Below are positions 18,951 through 28,900 of a DNA stretch of 64,000 nucleotides, piece after piece. This stretch comes from Bacteroidales bacterium (GTDB lineage Bacteria; Bacteroidota; Bacteroidia; Bacteroidales; UBA10428), in assembly GCA_016926235.1 (NCBI GenBank), contig JAFGOZ010000373.1, forward strand, positions 27,594 through 91,593, in the 5' to 3' direction. A program made the position numbers and the translations under genes. The first letter of the stretch is position 1, and every line of letters begins with the position of its first letter. A model generated the notes under the pieces. That model saw only the letters and a program-made list of their open reading frames with translations, searched no databases and was not told the origin of the DNA.

Positions 18951-20574
18951 AATTAGTTGGGTTAAGAGGCAAATATATCCTGAACTCTGTACCCTCACCA
19001 GGTTTTGTGTCAAATTCAATTCTCCCACTGTGCTTCTTAATAATACTATAGCTTATAGCTAATCCAAGCCCTGATCCTTTTCCAACATCCTTTGTTGTAA
19101 AAAATGGATCAAAAACTTTACTTTTAATATCCTCGGCTATCCCTACCCCATTATCCTTTATTATAACCAGAACATCATTTTCATTTGCAGAATCGACACT
19201 TATCTCAATAGTACCTTTCTTGCTAATTGAATCAATAGCATTCCCTATAATGTTTACAAAAACTTGTTCTAACCGACCAGGGAAACACTTAATATAAGGA
19301 AGTTCCCTGAAGTTTTTGATAATCTTCACTCGCTTTGGAATGTGGTTTTCGAGTAATATTAATGCATCATTTATAATTGATCCGATATCTGCACTCTTCA
19401 AATCCTCAATATCCAAATGTGAAATAGTCCTTAACCCTTTGATAATATCCACAGTACGATCTATCCCCTGTGAAATCCTATCCATAAGCAAGGCGATATT
19501 ATTCATGAGTTTCTTATAATCAATCTGTCTCTTTAATTCATTAATCCGGCTTAAATGCTCTCTACAGGTTGTCGGTTCCAGTTCATCAAACGCCTTCAGC
19601 AATGGCAATAAATTTTCCATTATACTTTTCAGTCCCTCAATGGCAGAATTTATAAAGTTAATAGGGTTATTAATCTCATGTGCAATTCCGGCAGTGAGTA
19701 CTCCAATCGAAGCCATTTTCTCTGTTTCCAGGAGTTGATCCTGGGTACCCCGAAGTCTGTTAAATGCTTCCTGTAATCGTTCATTTTGTAAGCTCAACTC
19801 TTCCTGGTAAGATTGAAGTTCTTCATTTTGTGATTGCAATTCTTCCTTATGTTCCTTCAATTCAATATTTTGAGACCTGAGTTTCCCCTCAATGATCTTA
19901 TTTAATTTAATTAGGTATTGAACACTCAATACAACAAAAAGAAAAAGTATTATCTGGGAAGTTTTATACAGAATATAACGGTCTAAAATATCACTGACAT
20001 AGGGCTCAGACTTATCTGCGAAAAATAGCAATACCTGATCTACAGAAATTGTAAGCATAAAACAATATCCAATAATTATGTAGTAGATGACCCGTCTCTC
20101 CTCCTCCATCCATAAAAGCATAGGTATAAGTGTAGCAGAAGCCGCAGCAAAGGGATAGTAAAAAAAATATTCGGTTTTTACCTCTCCAAAAATGGTTGGA
20201 AAGATAATAATGAGAAATATTGGTACAACTGAAGTAATAATTTTAGCTTGAAAGATGTAATTTTTAGCACTAAGTAAAAGACAAAACAAACTACAAATCA
20301 AAGTTAATAGCAATCTCAGTGATCCGTATCCCAACTTACCACCTCCTAATATAAAACTATCAACCATAGTCATCAACAACCCAAAAAGCATCAATAATAT
20401 TAGTATTGCATTAATGCGATTAAGCAAAATAATCGATCTCTGTTTTGAGTCATTATAAAAGTCCTGATTCCCCAGGTTTGATATTTTGTACCAAAATGAT
20501 TTCACATTAACAAGAAATAAATTTTTAACTAGTCTACTAAAGATAATCCATAAAACTGACAATTCAAATACCAT
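18949..20574 (-). CDS. Membrane sensor histidine kinase (HisKA + HATPase_c)
   Basis: 541-aa histidine kinase. Residues ~50-230 hold about six hydrophobic segments, so the sensor is probably membrane-embedded. A Gln/Glu-rich coiled coil follows (ELKEHKEELQSQNEELQSYQ). The H box is TAGIAHEINNPINFINSAIE, then the N box VNIIGNAIDSISKKG, G1 IKDNGVGI and G2 GKGSGLGLAISYSIIKKHSG. The subgroup with HEINNPINFI is common in Bacteroidota and usually acts without a neighbouring response regulator, as here. The start is uncertain: a GTG at 20503-20505 (VKSFWYKISNLG) would remove a hydrophobic 23-residue leader. It ends at a shared terminator. Confidence 0.9.
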   Translation of the reverse strand: MVFELSVLWIIFSRLVKNLFLVNVKSFWYKISNLGNQDFYNDSKQRSIILLNRINAILILLMLFGLLMTMVDSFILGGGKLGYGSLRLLLTLICSLFCLLLSAKNYIFQAKIITSVVPIFLIIIFPTIFGEVKTEYFFYYPFAAASATLIPMLLWMEEERRVIYYIIIGYCFMLTISVDQVLLFFADKSEPYVSDILDRYILYKTSQIILFLFVVLSVQYLIKLNKIIEGKLRSQNIELKEHKEELQSQNEELQSYQEELSLQNERLQEAFNRLRGTQDQLLETEKMASIGVLTAGIAHEINNPINFINSAIEGLKSIMENLLPLLKAFDELEPTTCREHLSRINELKRQIDYKKLMNNIALLMDRISQGIDRTVDIIKGLRTISHLDIEDLKSADIGSIINDALILLENHIPKRVKIIKNFRELPYIKCFPGRLEQVFVNIIGNAIDSISKKGTIEISVDSANENDVLVIIKDNGVGIAEDIKSKVFDPFFTTKDVGKGSGLGLAISYSIIKKHSGRIEFDTKPGEGTEFRIYLPLNPTN

Positions 20575-20594
20575 TCAGCGTTTTCTTGGTACAT

Positions 20595-21731
20595 TCACCT
20601 TCCTGCAAATAACCTGATAATATTTTCAGAAGTGTTTCTAATTAAACACTTTGCATCCTTTATTCCATCGTTTAATGTCATGGGTTTGTCCATTATTGAG
20701 AGAATAGATAAAAAGCCTTCCTTGAAAAGCTGCTCATAATCCCCAGCTATTGAACCGGCTATACCAACAACAGGTTTGCTGTACTTCTTAGCCATTTGTG
20801 CCACCCTGAAAGGTGCTTTTCCAAACAAAGTTTGGCCGTCAATCATACCTTCACCAGTGATAATTATATCGGCATGCTTAATTTTTTCCTCCAAACCTAA
20901 TGTTTCCATAATCAACTCTGCGCCTGGCACAATTGTTACTTCCATAAAGGCCATCATACCTGCAGCGATCCCCCCTGCAGCTCCGCTTCCCGGTATTTGG
21001 GAAACATCTTTACCAGTAGCAGCTTTTAAAATTTCTGCATAGTGTTCCAATGCTCTATCAAGCTTCATTACCATCTCTGGCGTTGCTCCCTTTTGTTGTG
21101 CATATGTATAAGCTGCTCCTCTAGCTCCGTATAAGGGATTTGTTACATCACATGCCAGCTTTATCCTGGTTTTGGCCAACCTCTTATCAAATTGACTTGT
21201 GTCAATACTCGCAATTTCAAGCAAAAATTGTCCTCCCTGTTGTACTTCATTGCCACACTTATCTAATAATTTTATACCCAAAGCCCGAAGCATTCCTGCT
21301 CCTCCATCGTTAGTAGCACTCCCGCCTATCCCGATAATTAAATTCTCACAACCTAAATCAAGCGTGGCTTTTATCAATTCTCCAGTACCGTAAGTTGTTG
21401 TATATGCAGGATTGCGTTCATTTTTAGTAAGCAATTCCAGCCCTGATGCAGCAGACATACCTATAACTGCTGTTTTTCCGTCACCTAATACACCAAAACA
21501 GGAATCAATTAATCTCATTAAAGGATCGTGTACGCGTGCTTTGAATATTTTACCCCCGGTCGCTTCAATCATAGCTTCAACAGTACCCTCTCCTCCATCT
21601 GCAAGAGGTACTTTTTCAATAATTGCATCAGGCAAAGCAAGCAGTATCCCCTCTTCAATACTATTTGCTACCTCACCGGAGGAAAGACAGTCTTTAAAAG
21701 AGTCTGGTGCAACTAAAATTCGCAATGACAT
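20595..21731 (-). CDS. Glycerate kinase (GarK/GlxK type)
   Basis: 378-aa type I glycerate 2-kinase, phosphorylating D-glycerate with ATP for entry to glycolysis. Motifs are ILVAPDSFKDCLSSGEVANSI at the N-terminus (quoted part: APDSFKDCLSSGEVA), VPLADGGEGTVEAM, GIGGSATNDGGAGMLRALG, the PGSGAAGGIAAGMMAF loop and DIIITGEGMIDGQT. All key Gly-rich and Asp positions are present, so the gene looks functional. The kinase gene starts 20 bp downstream, on the same strand, so co-transcription is possible although the functions are unrelated. Confidence 0.94.
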   Translation of the reverse strand: MSLRILVAPDSFKDCLSSGEVANSIEEGILLALPDAIIEKVPLADGGEGTVEAMIEATGGKIFKARVHDPLMRLIDSCFGVLGDGKTAVIGMSAASGLELLTKNERNPAYTTTYGTGELIKATLDLGCENLIIGIGGSATNDGGAGMLRALGIKLLDKCGNEVQQGGQFLLEIASIDTSQFDKRLAKTRIKLACDVTNPLYGARGAAYTYAQQKGATPEMVMKLDRALEHYAEILKAATGKDVSQIPGSGAAGGIAAGMMAFMEVTIVPGAELIMETLGLEEKIKHADIIITGEGMIDGQTLFGKAPFRVAQMAKKYSKPVVGIAGSIAGDYEQLFKEGFLSILSIMDKPMTLNDGIKDAKCLIRNTSENIIRLFAGR

Positions 21732-21800
21732 AAATTAATCTAATTAAACTAAAATTAAACTAATTTTTCTGTGCATAGCATAAATACAAAATGTTTTTCA

Positions 21801-21808
21801 TATATTTG
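21801..21808 (+). promoter_or_regulatory. Putative -7 box (TATATTTG) of the leader-peptide operon
   Basis: TATATTTG matches the Bacteroidota TAnnTTTG -7 element and lies 19 bp upstream of the first leader-peptide ATG, a spacing that gives a short leader RNA as expected for attenuation. A clear -33 TTG was not found. Confidence 0.5.
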
Positions 21809-21827
21809 TCCCAACAAACAGAAGATT

Positions 21828-21905
21828 ATGAATAACAACTTTATGTTTATCTCTCTTACCATTGTGGCGATTGCCGACAAGGACAACAGGAAGGGTATGG
21901 CATAA
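21828..21905 (+). CDS. Leader peptide 1 (25 aa) of tandem attenuator
   Basis: Short open frame ATG AAT AAC AAC TTT ATG TTT ... ATG GCA TAA encoding 25 residues: MNNNFMF, then ISLTIVAIA, then DKDNRKGMA. The hydrophobic middle is rich in Ile/Val/Ala/Leu/Thr codons. The final codons (AGG AAG GGT ATG GC) form the 5' strand of an antiterminator with the following hairpin, so the peptide most likely matters for ribosome position rather than as a product. A stall in the ISLTIVAIA stretch would leave that strand free. Start and stop coincide with the structure. This type of leader is known for amino-acid biosynthesis operons; here it is inferred. Confidence 0.7.
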   Translation: MNNNFMFISLTIVAIADKDNRKGMA

Positions 21906-21964
21906 AGTAAAATACATATAAAAAGAATTTGCAGCCATTCCCTTCCAGAATGGCTTTTTTTTTT
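21889..21964 (+). promoter_or_regulatory. Attenuator 1: antiterminator/terminator pair
   Basis: Terminator: AGCCATTC (21933-21940) pairs perfectly with GAATGGCT (21948-21955) over a 7-nt loop and ends in ten T (21955-21964). Antiterminator: GGAAGGGTATGGC (21889-21901), the end of leader peptide 1, is complementary at 12 of 13 positions to GCCATTCCCTTCC (21934-21946). The two structures are mutually exclusive. A ribosome that reaches the leader stop covers the upstream strand and lets the terminator form. A ribosome stalled earlier leaves it free and transcription continues. Confidence 0.78.
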
Positions 21965-21969
21965 GAACG

Positions 21970-22071
21970 ATGAAGAAACTAATGAACATAGCACTTATCA
22001 TTGATGCGCCAGCAGTAACCATTATAGTAGCTGTTGCGATAGCATTTATTGACACCAGCCCCCCACCATAG
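21970..22071 (+). CDS. Leader peptide 2 (33 aa) of tandem attenuator
   Basis: Open frame of 34 codons beginning 5 bp after the T-run of the first terminator: MKKLMNIALIIDAP, then AVTIIVAVAIAFI, then DTSPPP and TAG. A second ATG at 21982 is an alternative start (29 aa). The run ACC ATT ATA GTA GCT GTT GCG ATA GCA TTT ATT contains four Ile, two Val and three Ala codons, the kind of codon run that senses branched-chain aminoacyl-tRNA. The terminal CCC CCA CCA TAG codons overlap the strand that forms the antiterminator. It can be reached only by polymerases that have passed terminator 1. Confidence 0.75.
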   Translation: MKKLMNIALIIDAPAVTIIVAVAIAFIDTSPPP

Positions 22072-22141
22072 AGAAAGTATAATTAGCATAATAATAATAT
22101 ACAGGCCTTTCTCTGAACAAACGGGGGAAGGCCTTTTTTTT
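22059..22141 (+). promoter_or_regulatory. Attenuator 2: antiterminator/terminator pair
   Basis: Terminator: AGGCCTT (22103-22109) pairs with AAGGCCT (22128-22134), extended by TCTC/GGGG with two G.U pairs, and ends in eight T (22134-22141). Antiterminator: CCCCC (within 22059-22064) plus AGAGAAAG (22070-22077) at the end of leader peptide 2 is complementary to CTTTCTCT (22107-22114) plus GGGGG (22123-22127). The design is the same as in attenuator 1 but the sequences are unrelated, which argues for selection on function and against recent duplication. The aminotransferase ATG is 33 bp further on. Confidence 0.78.
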
Positions 22142-22174
22142 AATATAATTCACTAATATTAAATTATTTACACC

Positions 22175-23380
22175 ATGAAAACAGAGTATGATTCATTTCT
22201 TTCGAGCAGTTGTAAAAATATACCCAGTTCATTTTTACGAGAAATATTGGATTTAGCTACTCAACCCGGTATGATTTCTTTTGCCGGGGGACTGCCTAAT
22301 CCTGAACTCTTTCCTGTTGAACCGATTAAACAGGCTCTGCAAAAAGTGTTAACCGAAGACGGACAAAACATTCTGCAATATTCAGGAAGCCAGGGATATC
22401 TCCCTTTGCGTGAATGGCTTTGCCAGCGCTACAATAACAAGTATAGTATGAAGGTTACACCTGATATGATGCTTATAACCAGTGGTTCACAACAAGCCTT
22501 AGATTTGAGCTCAAAAATCCTCATTAATCCAGGCAATCCATTAATACTTGAAAAACCATCTTACCTGGGAGCTATTCAGGCTTTCTCTGCTTATTCACCA
22601 CAATTTATACAGGTTAAGCTTGAGCATGACGGGATAAATACAGATGATTTGGAGTATATCTTCAAGACCTTGCGGCCAAAAGTATTATATGCTATACCTA
22701 ATTTCCAGAATCCTTCAGGAATATCTTATTCACTGGAGAAGCGAATGCAGGTTGCTGAATTATTGGACAAATATAATGCTATACTGATAGAGGATGATCC
22801 TTATAATGAAGTTCGTTTTGAGGGTGACATGTTGCCTCCAATCTACTTTTTCAATCCGGAGAGAGTAATCTGGTGCGGATCGTTCTCAAAAATGCTATCG
22901 CCGGGTATCCGAACCGGCTGGATATGTTGCTCAAAAGACCTCATGCCATACTTCTTAAGAGCAAAACAGGCTACGGATCTCCATACAAACAACCTTGTAC
23001 AGAGAATGATCCACTCATATCTCATGGATCAGGATGTTGACTCACATCTTCAATCCATCCAAAAAGCTTATAAATTCCAAAAGGATACAATGAGAGAAAT
23101 GCTGCTTACCTTTTTCCCGAGAGACACCCAACTTACAAATCCCGAAGGCGGAATGTTTATCTGGGCATCACTTACAGGAAATATTAACACGAGCGACCTG
23201 GTAACAGAAGCTATAAATAACAAAGTTGTTTTTGTACCCGGAAGAACATTTTATACACAAAATGAGGGTAATGATTCAATGCGCCTCAACTTTTCTAATT
23301 CAAGTCCTATGATCATAGAGCAAGGCATACAGAAACTTGGAAAACTAATTACTAAACATTATGAAGCATTAAAAACTTAG
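22175..23380 (+). CDS. PLP-dependent aminotransferase (class I/II, LysN/2-aminoadipate-like)
   Basis: 401-aa fold-type I aminotransferase of the subgroup that includes 2-aminoadipate/LysN, aromatic and branched-chain transaminases. Motifs are ISFAGGLPNPELFP, LQYSGSQGYLPLREWL, ITSGSQQALDLSSK, IPNFQNPSG (substrate/PLP Asn), EDDPYNEVRF (Asp/Tyr), the PLP lysine in WCGSFSKMLSPGIRTGW, and MRLNFSN (carboxylate-binding Arg). The gene lies directly behind two attenuators whose leaders are rich in Ile/Val codons. A role in branched-chain amino acid metabolism is therefore the best guess, though family members are promiscuous. No other amino-acid biosynthetic gene follows in the operon. Confidence 0.88.
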   Translation: MKTEYDSFLSSSCKNIPSSFLREILDLATQPGMISFAGGLPNPELFPVEPIKQALQKVLTEDGQNILQYSGSQGYLPLREWLCQRYNNKYSMKVTPDMMLITSGSQQALDLSSKILINPGNPLILEKPSYLGAIQAFSAYSPQFIQVKLEHDGINTDDLEYIFKTLRPKVLYAIPNFQNPSGISYSLEKRMQVAELLDKYNAILIEDDPYNEVRFEGDMLPPIYFFNPERVIWCGSFSKMLSPGIRTGWICCSKDLMPYFLRAKQATDLHTNNLVQRMIHSYLMDQDVDSHLQSIQKAYKFQKDTMREMLLTFFPRDTQLTNPEGGMFIWASLTGNINTSDLVTEAINNKVVFVPGRTFYTQNEGNDSMRLNFSNSSPMIIEQGIQKLGKLITKHYEALKT

Positions 23381-23432
23381 TGTAAAATGAGAGAACAAAA
23401 ACTATATCACATCAATATCGTATATTATTTTA

Positions 23433-23440
23433 TAACTTTG
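23433..23440 (+). promoter_or_regulatory. Putative -7 box (TAACTTTG) for the amidase gene
   Basis: TAACTTTG matches TAnnTTTG and lies inside the 5' extension of the reading frame opening at 23387. This supports translation from the internal ATG at 23492 rather than from 23387. Confidence 0.45.
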
Positions 23441-23491
23441 GCATATAAATTGGTAACAATAATCATAAAACATTTAGTATTTACAATCAGG

Positions 23492-24775
23492 ATGGTAGCA
23501 TTATTTATAAAAAGAAATATATTCATTGTTTTAGTTTTAACTATTTCGCAAATTTCTTTCACTCAAACCTATAAAAGGGATACTCTAAAATTAAGTTTAC
23601 TTAAAACCTATAATAAAGAGGAAGATAGTTACATGATTAATCCTGGCATGGACGTAACCAGCCTTACATGCAAAATTGAAGAAGGAAAAACCTTTGAAGG
23701 AATGTATATTATTGCTGCCGGCGACACAATTATTCCCCAGTCTGATATCGAAAGAGGAGTAGAAAACGGACTTCTTTCTTCAGAATTGATAGTTTTCAGA
23801 AATAAAATAAGTACATTCCAATTACACGCCGGACCAGATCTGGACAAAATCATCTTCTTCTATATTAATGCATCAATACAGGAAAAAACGACACCGGAAA
23901 AAGAAGTAAAAAAAAAAGTAAGCGAAAATTGTTCCGAACCCGAAAGCGTTGATCAATCTGTTTGGAGAGAAGGATTAGCCACAAAGGAGTACACGAGGAC
24001 GGTGCATCCTGTTTACAATATTATTATCCATCATTCTGCGGGTAACATTTTAAGTGATAATTACACTCAGGTAGTAAGGGATATATACGTTTATCATACA
24101 TTTGACAGAGACTGGTCAGACATTGGATATAATTATCTGATTGCCAATGACGGAACCATATTTAAAGGCAGGGATCCGGGAGAATATGAACAGGACAATG
24201 TGATGGGTGCTCATTTTTGTGGATATAACTCCAATACAATGGGTATATGCGTTATGGGAACCTATACCGATGTCATACCATCCGATAGTGCTATTGCAAG
24301 CCTTGTATCTTTACTGACCTGGAAAATTGTAAAAGATGACCTCAATCCCCTTTTAACGCATTGGCATCCATTGAATTATTCGCTTCCTATTATTGCTGGC
24401 CACCGCGATGGCTGTGCCACAGAATGTCCGGGACAGAAATTATATGAAATGTTTCCGGAATTGCGACAACGGGTTAATGACAGTGCCCTGCTCTGTCCGG
24501 GTTGGGATCCTGACTTGGTGAATAAACACGAAGACATGGTTGATGTAGTTCTAATTTATCCAAATCCTGCGAAAGATTTCATTTATATTAAAATTGTTGA
24601 ACCTTATAAATGCATAGAAGTAACCGATATTTTGGGCAAAAAATCTAATGGCACAACAATGGATTATAGCACAGATATCGTTTCAATTAATATAAAAAAT
24701 CTAAATCCCGGATTACACTATTTATTTATACATTCCGAAACAGGCTTGATACGTAAAAAATTCATTGTTAATTAA
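23492..24775 (+). CDS. T9SS-exported N-acetylmuramoyl-L-alanine amidase (PGRP domain)
   Basis: 427-aa zinc amidase predicted to cut the peptide stem from peptidoglycan outside the cytoplasm. ATG 23492 gives a signal peptide (MVALFIKRNIFIVLVLTISQ...FTQ); an upstream ATG at 23387 would precede a likely promoter. The PGRP/Amidase_2 domain contains NIIIHHSAGN (Zn His), DIGYNYLIANDGTIFKGR, and AGHRDGCATECPGQKLY (Zn His and Cys). The last ~80 residues (VVLIYPNPAKDFIYIKI ... LNPGLHYLFIHSETG) form a type A T9SS sorting domain with the YPNP motif. It may act on foreign or its own peptidoglycan. It follows the aminotransferase on the same strand but probably has its own promoter. Confidence 0.9.
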   Translation: MVALFIKRNIFIVLVLTISQISFTQTYKRDTLKLSLLKTYNKEEDSYMINPGMDVTSLTCKIEEGKTFEGMYIIAAGDTIIPQSDIERGVENGLLSSELIVFRNKISTFQLHAGPDLDKIIFFYINASIQEKTTPEKEVKKKVSENCSEPESVDQSVWREGLATKEYTRTVHPVYNIIIHHSAGNILSDNYTQVVRDIYVYHTFDRDWSDIGYNYLIANDGTIFKGRDPGEYEQDNVMGAHFCGYNSNTMGICVMGTYTDVIPSDSAIASLVSLLTWKIVKDDLNPLLTHWHPLNYSLPIIAGHRDGCATECPGQKLYEMFPELRQRVNDSALLCPGWDPDLVNKHEDMVDVVLIYPNPAKDFIYIKIVEPYKCIEVTDILGKKSNGTTMDYSTDIVSINIKNLNPGLHYLFIHSETGLIRKKFIVN

Positions 24776-24844
24776 CTTTTTTTAACGTTAAATCCTTATG
24801 TTCGCAATGATATTTGGGTACATTAAAGGTTTAAATATCAGAAT

Positions 24845-25651
24845 ATGAATGAAAATTACTATGTACACGGATATTCCAAACTAGAAAGTTCCAGGCTTCA
24901 GGACCAAGCCGTCACACTCACAGAGTTGTTGCATCATGACACTTTATACCCTCCAGGGCATAAAATACTGGAAGCCGGTTGCGGAATAGGTGCACAAACT
25001 ATAACACTGGCAAAAAAATCACCTGATGCTTTCTTTACCTCAATTGACATTTCCGAGGCATCGCTGAATGACGCAAGAGAGCTTATTAAAAGAAATAAAA
25101 TCAGAAATGTTCAATTTCAAGTGGCAAATCTTTTCAACATGCCTTTTGAACCTGAGTCATTTGATCATATATTTTTATGTTTTGTACTCGAACACCTTCC
25201 AAATCCTTTAGCCGCTCTTAAATGTCTGATGAAAGTTTTAAAAAAGGGAGGGTCGCTAACAGTTATTGAAGGGGATCATGATTCTGCATTTTACCACCCA
25301 AAAAGCCAATATGCACAAAAAACCATTGACTGCCTAATCCATCTTCAAGAGCAAATGGGAGGCAACAGCCTTATAGGAAGAGAATTATATCCTCTCCTGA
25401 ATAAAACTGGATTCAAAAATGTTATTGTCAATCCCCGTTTTGTATATGCTGATGATTCTCTGCCTGAAATGGTTGACGGATTTACCCGGAAAACCTTTAT
25501 TGCCATGATAGAAGGTGTAAAAGAGAAGGCTTTAAGCAGTAATCTGCTAGATGAAAAAACCTGGAACAAAGGAATAGAAGACCTGAATAAAACGGCTGAA
25601 GGAGAGGGTACTTTCTGTTATACTTTTTTTAAAGCCACGGCAATAAAATAG
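24845..25651 (+). CDS. SAM-dependent class I methyltransferase
   Basis: 268-aa cytoplasmic methyltransferase. SAM-binding motif I is KILEAGCGIGAQTITLAK and motif II is FFTSIDISEASLNDAR, with the acidic residue for the ribose. The post-motif FDHIFLCFVLEHLPNPLAAL and LKKGGSLTVIEGDHDSAFYH resemble UbiE/arsenite-type methyltransferases. The acceptor cannot be named; small molecules are most likely. The gene starts 66 bp after the amidase stop. The start ATG at 24845 fits the domain boundary. Confidence 0.87.
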   Translation: MNENYYVHGYSKLESSRLQDQAVTLTELLHHDTLYPPGHKILEAGCGIGAQTITLAKKSPDAFFTSIDISEASLNDARELIKRNKIRNVQFQVANLFNMPFEPESFDHIFLCFVLEHLPNPLAALKCLMKVLKKGGSLTVIEGDHDSAFYHPKSQYAQKTIDCLIHLQEQMGGNSLIGRELYPLLNKTGFKNVIVNPRFVYADDSLPEMVDGFTRKTFIAMIEGVKEKALSSNLLDEKTWNKGIEDLNKTAEGEGTFCYTFFKATAIK

Positions 25652-25910
25652 GCAAAATATCTACTTCTTCAATATCCACATTATTTACGAAATACAACCA
25701 CTTCTTTTCTTAAGAATATTAACATCATATAGCCATTTTTGCTTATTTACTGTATCCTAAACCTCTGTTTAACGTAAATATAGACAAACTCCGATTCATT
25801 TTGGCATTTTGTTAAACCAGAGAAGGCTTTACAAAAATCTGAGATTTTTACTTGTAAATACTTTATAAGAAATTAATAGTAAATGTGAAAATATTTTTTT
25901 AAATTTTAGT

Positions 25911-28900
25911 ATGAAAAAGACTCTGATCTTTTACATATACATCATCTCAATAATAACTGCTTTTCCCCAGCTTTCAGAAAGAAACTTTAAAAGCCTGGGC
26001 AAATCCGAAGGATTGTCAAACAGCATGACTACCTGCATAGTGCAGGATACAACAGGATTTATATGGATTGGTACACAAGATGGTTTAAACAGATTCGATG
26101 GGTATACTATTAAAATATATAAACATATAGATAATGACACTACTTCGTTGCCTGATAATTATATTCGCAACTTATATATTGACCCTGAGGGAATTATGTG
26201 GATTGGCACAAATGCAGGAATATGTAGATATGAAGTAGAATATGATGAATTCTCAACTATAGAGCCAAACATAAATACATCAGAATATGAGCAACTAATA
26301 GTTACAGATATTTCTGGTTATACAAAGGATAAAATTTTCTTTTGTAATGGTAACACTCTGTTCTATTTTAATAAATCAGATAATTACATAAGACAATATT
26401 TGCGTGTTGAAACAGGTGAAATCATTTCATTTCTATTTGATGAAAGCAATCAACTCTGGATTGGAACTACACATGACGGAGGATTGTATCATTTCGACGA
26501 AAATGGCAATCTATTGAAACGCTATTTGTATAAAAAAGATAATAAAAACTCTATAAGCGCAAACTCTATATTTGATATTGCATATTTTAACAAAAAAATA
26601 TGGATTGGAACAACTGGAGGAGGTATAAATGCATTGAACTTGGAAACCGGTGAAATAAATAGATATCCATACTCAAACGAATATGAAAGTTACATCAATC
26701 AGATATATATTGACAAGGATGAACAACTTTGGACTTGCGGGTATACAGGATTAAAAATATATAACGAAGCTATTGGTCAATTTATACCCTTTTCCGTAAT
26801 CAGCGATGAAGATTTTACAATTAAATTATCTGTGACTGCAATTTTTCAGGACAAACAGGGTAATTACTGGACTCTCCATGCTCCCGGGGGAATAGGATTG
26901 AGCACAGTTGGAAAAGGATTTGAAAGCTATAACGATAAGAATAGAGACTGGTCATTAACTACTCCTAATGTTTCAGCTATTGCAGAAGATGATATTGGGA
27001 ACCTATGGCTTGCTAATCCTTTCAATGGTATCGAAGTATTTTATTGGGATACAGGAAAAAAGAAAAGTTTCAATTGGGATCCCAAAAATCCATATAGTCT
27101 GGGTGGTGGTGCAACATTAGCTTTATACCGGGATATTGAAAAAATGTGGATCGGAACAAATCATGGCGGTTTACAATACTTCGAACCTGCTAAAAACAGA
27201 TTTATTTCTTATAAAAACAATCCGGAAGATCCTTTATCTATTGCAAACAATGACATACGTTCAATTGCCATTGATCATGATAGAAATATTTGGGTGTGTG
27301 TTCATGGAAAAGGAATAGATAAATTAGATGTAAAGACCAATACATTTACACATTATAACGAAAAGAACAGCAATCTCTCAAATAACTGGACATTTGATGT
27401 TATCCAAACACAAGACAAAGACATTTGGGTGGCAACTGCCTGGGAACTATGCAGACTCGAATACGGATCACAAAATTTTACCAGTTATTACTCTGTTCAA
27501 AATGACACTTTCAGTTTGTCAGATAATCTTATAACAGATTTATATGAAGACTCAAAGTACAATTTGTGGGTTGGTACAAATAAAGGATTGAATTTATTCA
27601 ATAATGAGACGAATAATTTCAAGAGAATATCAGGCTTGCTTAAAAATCAAACCATTTGTAATATTCTTGATGATGAGAAGGGCAATATATGGGTAAGCAC
27701 TAAAAATGGTTTGTATCAATTAAATCCTGAAAATGGCAAATGTAAAAGATATGATGAGTCTGACGGACTTCTATCAAACGAATTCAATTACCGTTCAGGA
27801 TTAAAGAATAAAAAGGGCGAACTTCATTTTGGAAGTATTAAAGGATTTAACAAATTTAATCCGGATAAGCTTGTAATAAACATACAAAAGCCTCCAGTAG
27901 TATTTACAGCGTTGAAAATATTCAATAATGAAGTATCTTATAAAACTGACCCGTCTATTCTTAGCAAACACATAAGTATGGCTGATCATATAGTCTTAAA
28001 ACATGAGCAAAATGTTATAACAATTGATTTTGTAGCCCTTAACATGATTCATCCAGAAAAAAATATGTATAAGTATAAAATGGAAGGTTTTGATGAAAAC
28101 TGGCATCCTGCTACATACAAAAGAGAAGCTACCTATACAAACCTTGATCCGGGCGAATACATATTTAAAGTTATCGCTTCTAATAATGATGGAATATGGA
28201 ACGAAGAAGGGGCATCAATAAAAATTACTATTACCCCCCCATGGTGGATGACTTGGGGATTTAAAGCAGTTGTTTCTGTTATTGTTATTAGTTTATTCAT
28301 TGGGTTTTACTTAATAAGGACTAACCAAATCAGGCTTCAACGGTTAATTTTAGCAAAGACTGTGAGAGAAAGGACCAAAGAACTAAATGAGAAAAACTCT
28401 CAGCTAAATGAACAAACACAAAATCTGATGCACGCCAACGCATTATTAGAGGAAAGACAAAAACAAATATTGAAACAAACAGAAGAGCTAAAAGCAAAAT
28501 CAGATGAGTTATTGAAAGCCAACCATGAACTCCTGAAATTAAACAACACTAAGGATCGGATGTTTTCAATCATCGGGCATGACCTTACAAGTCCTTTTAA
28601 TATTATTATTGGGTTTTCCGAAGCATTTGCAAAAGGTATTGCTGGCATATCAAAAGACAGACAAATAAAAATGGCTACTTCAATTTATAATGCCTCCCGA
28701 CAGGCATATTCACTTTTACAAAACTTACTAAACTGGTCAAAATCTCAAACAAATCAAATAAAATATTCACCTGAAAAACTTAATCTTGAGTATGTATTGC
28801 AGGATGCCATTTCCTTGTTTTCATTAAAGATTGAGGAAAAAAACCTTCATGTTAATTTAATTATTGAAAGAGGCACATTTGTATATGCAGATGAAAATAT

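Noticed and set aside
21755..22055. Two overlapping minus-strand frames (79 and 85 aa)
   Set aside because: They run across both terminators antisense to the leader peptides and have no protein-like features; the plus-strand attenuator explains the sequence.
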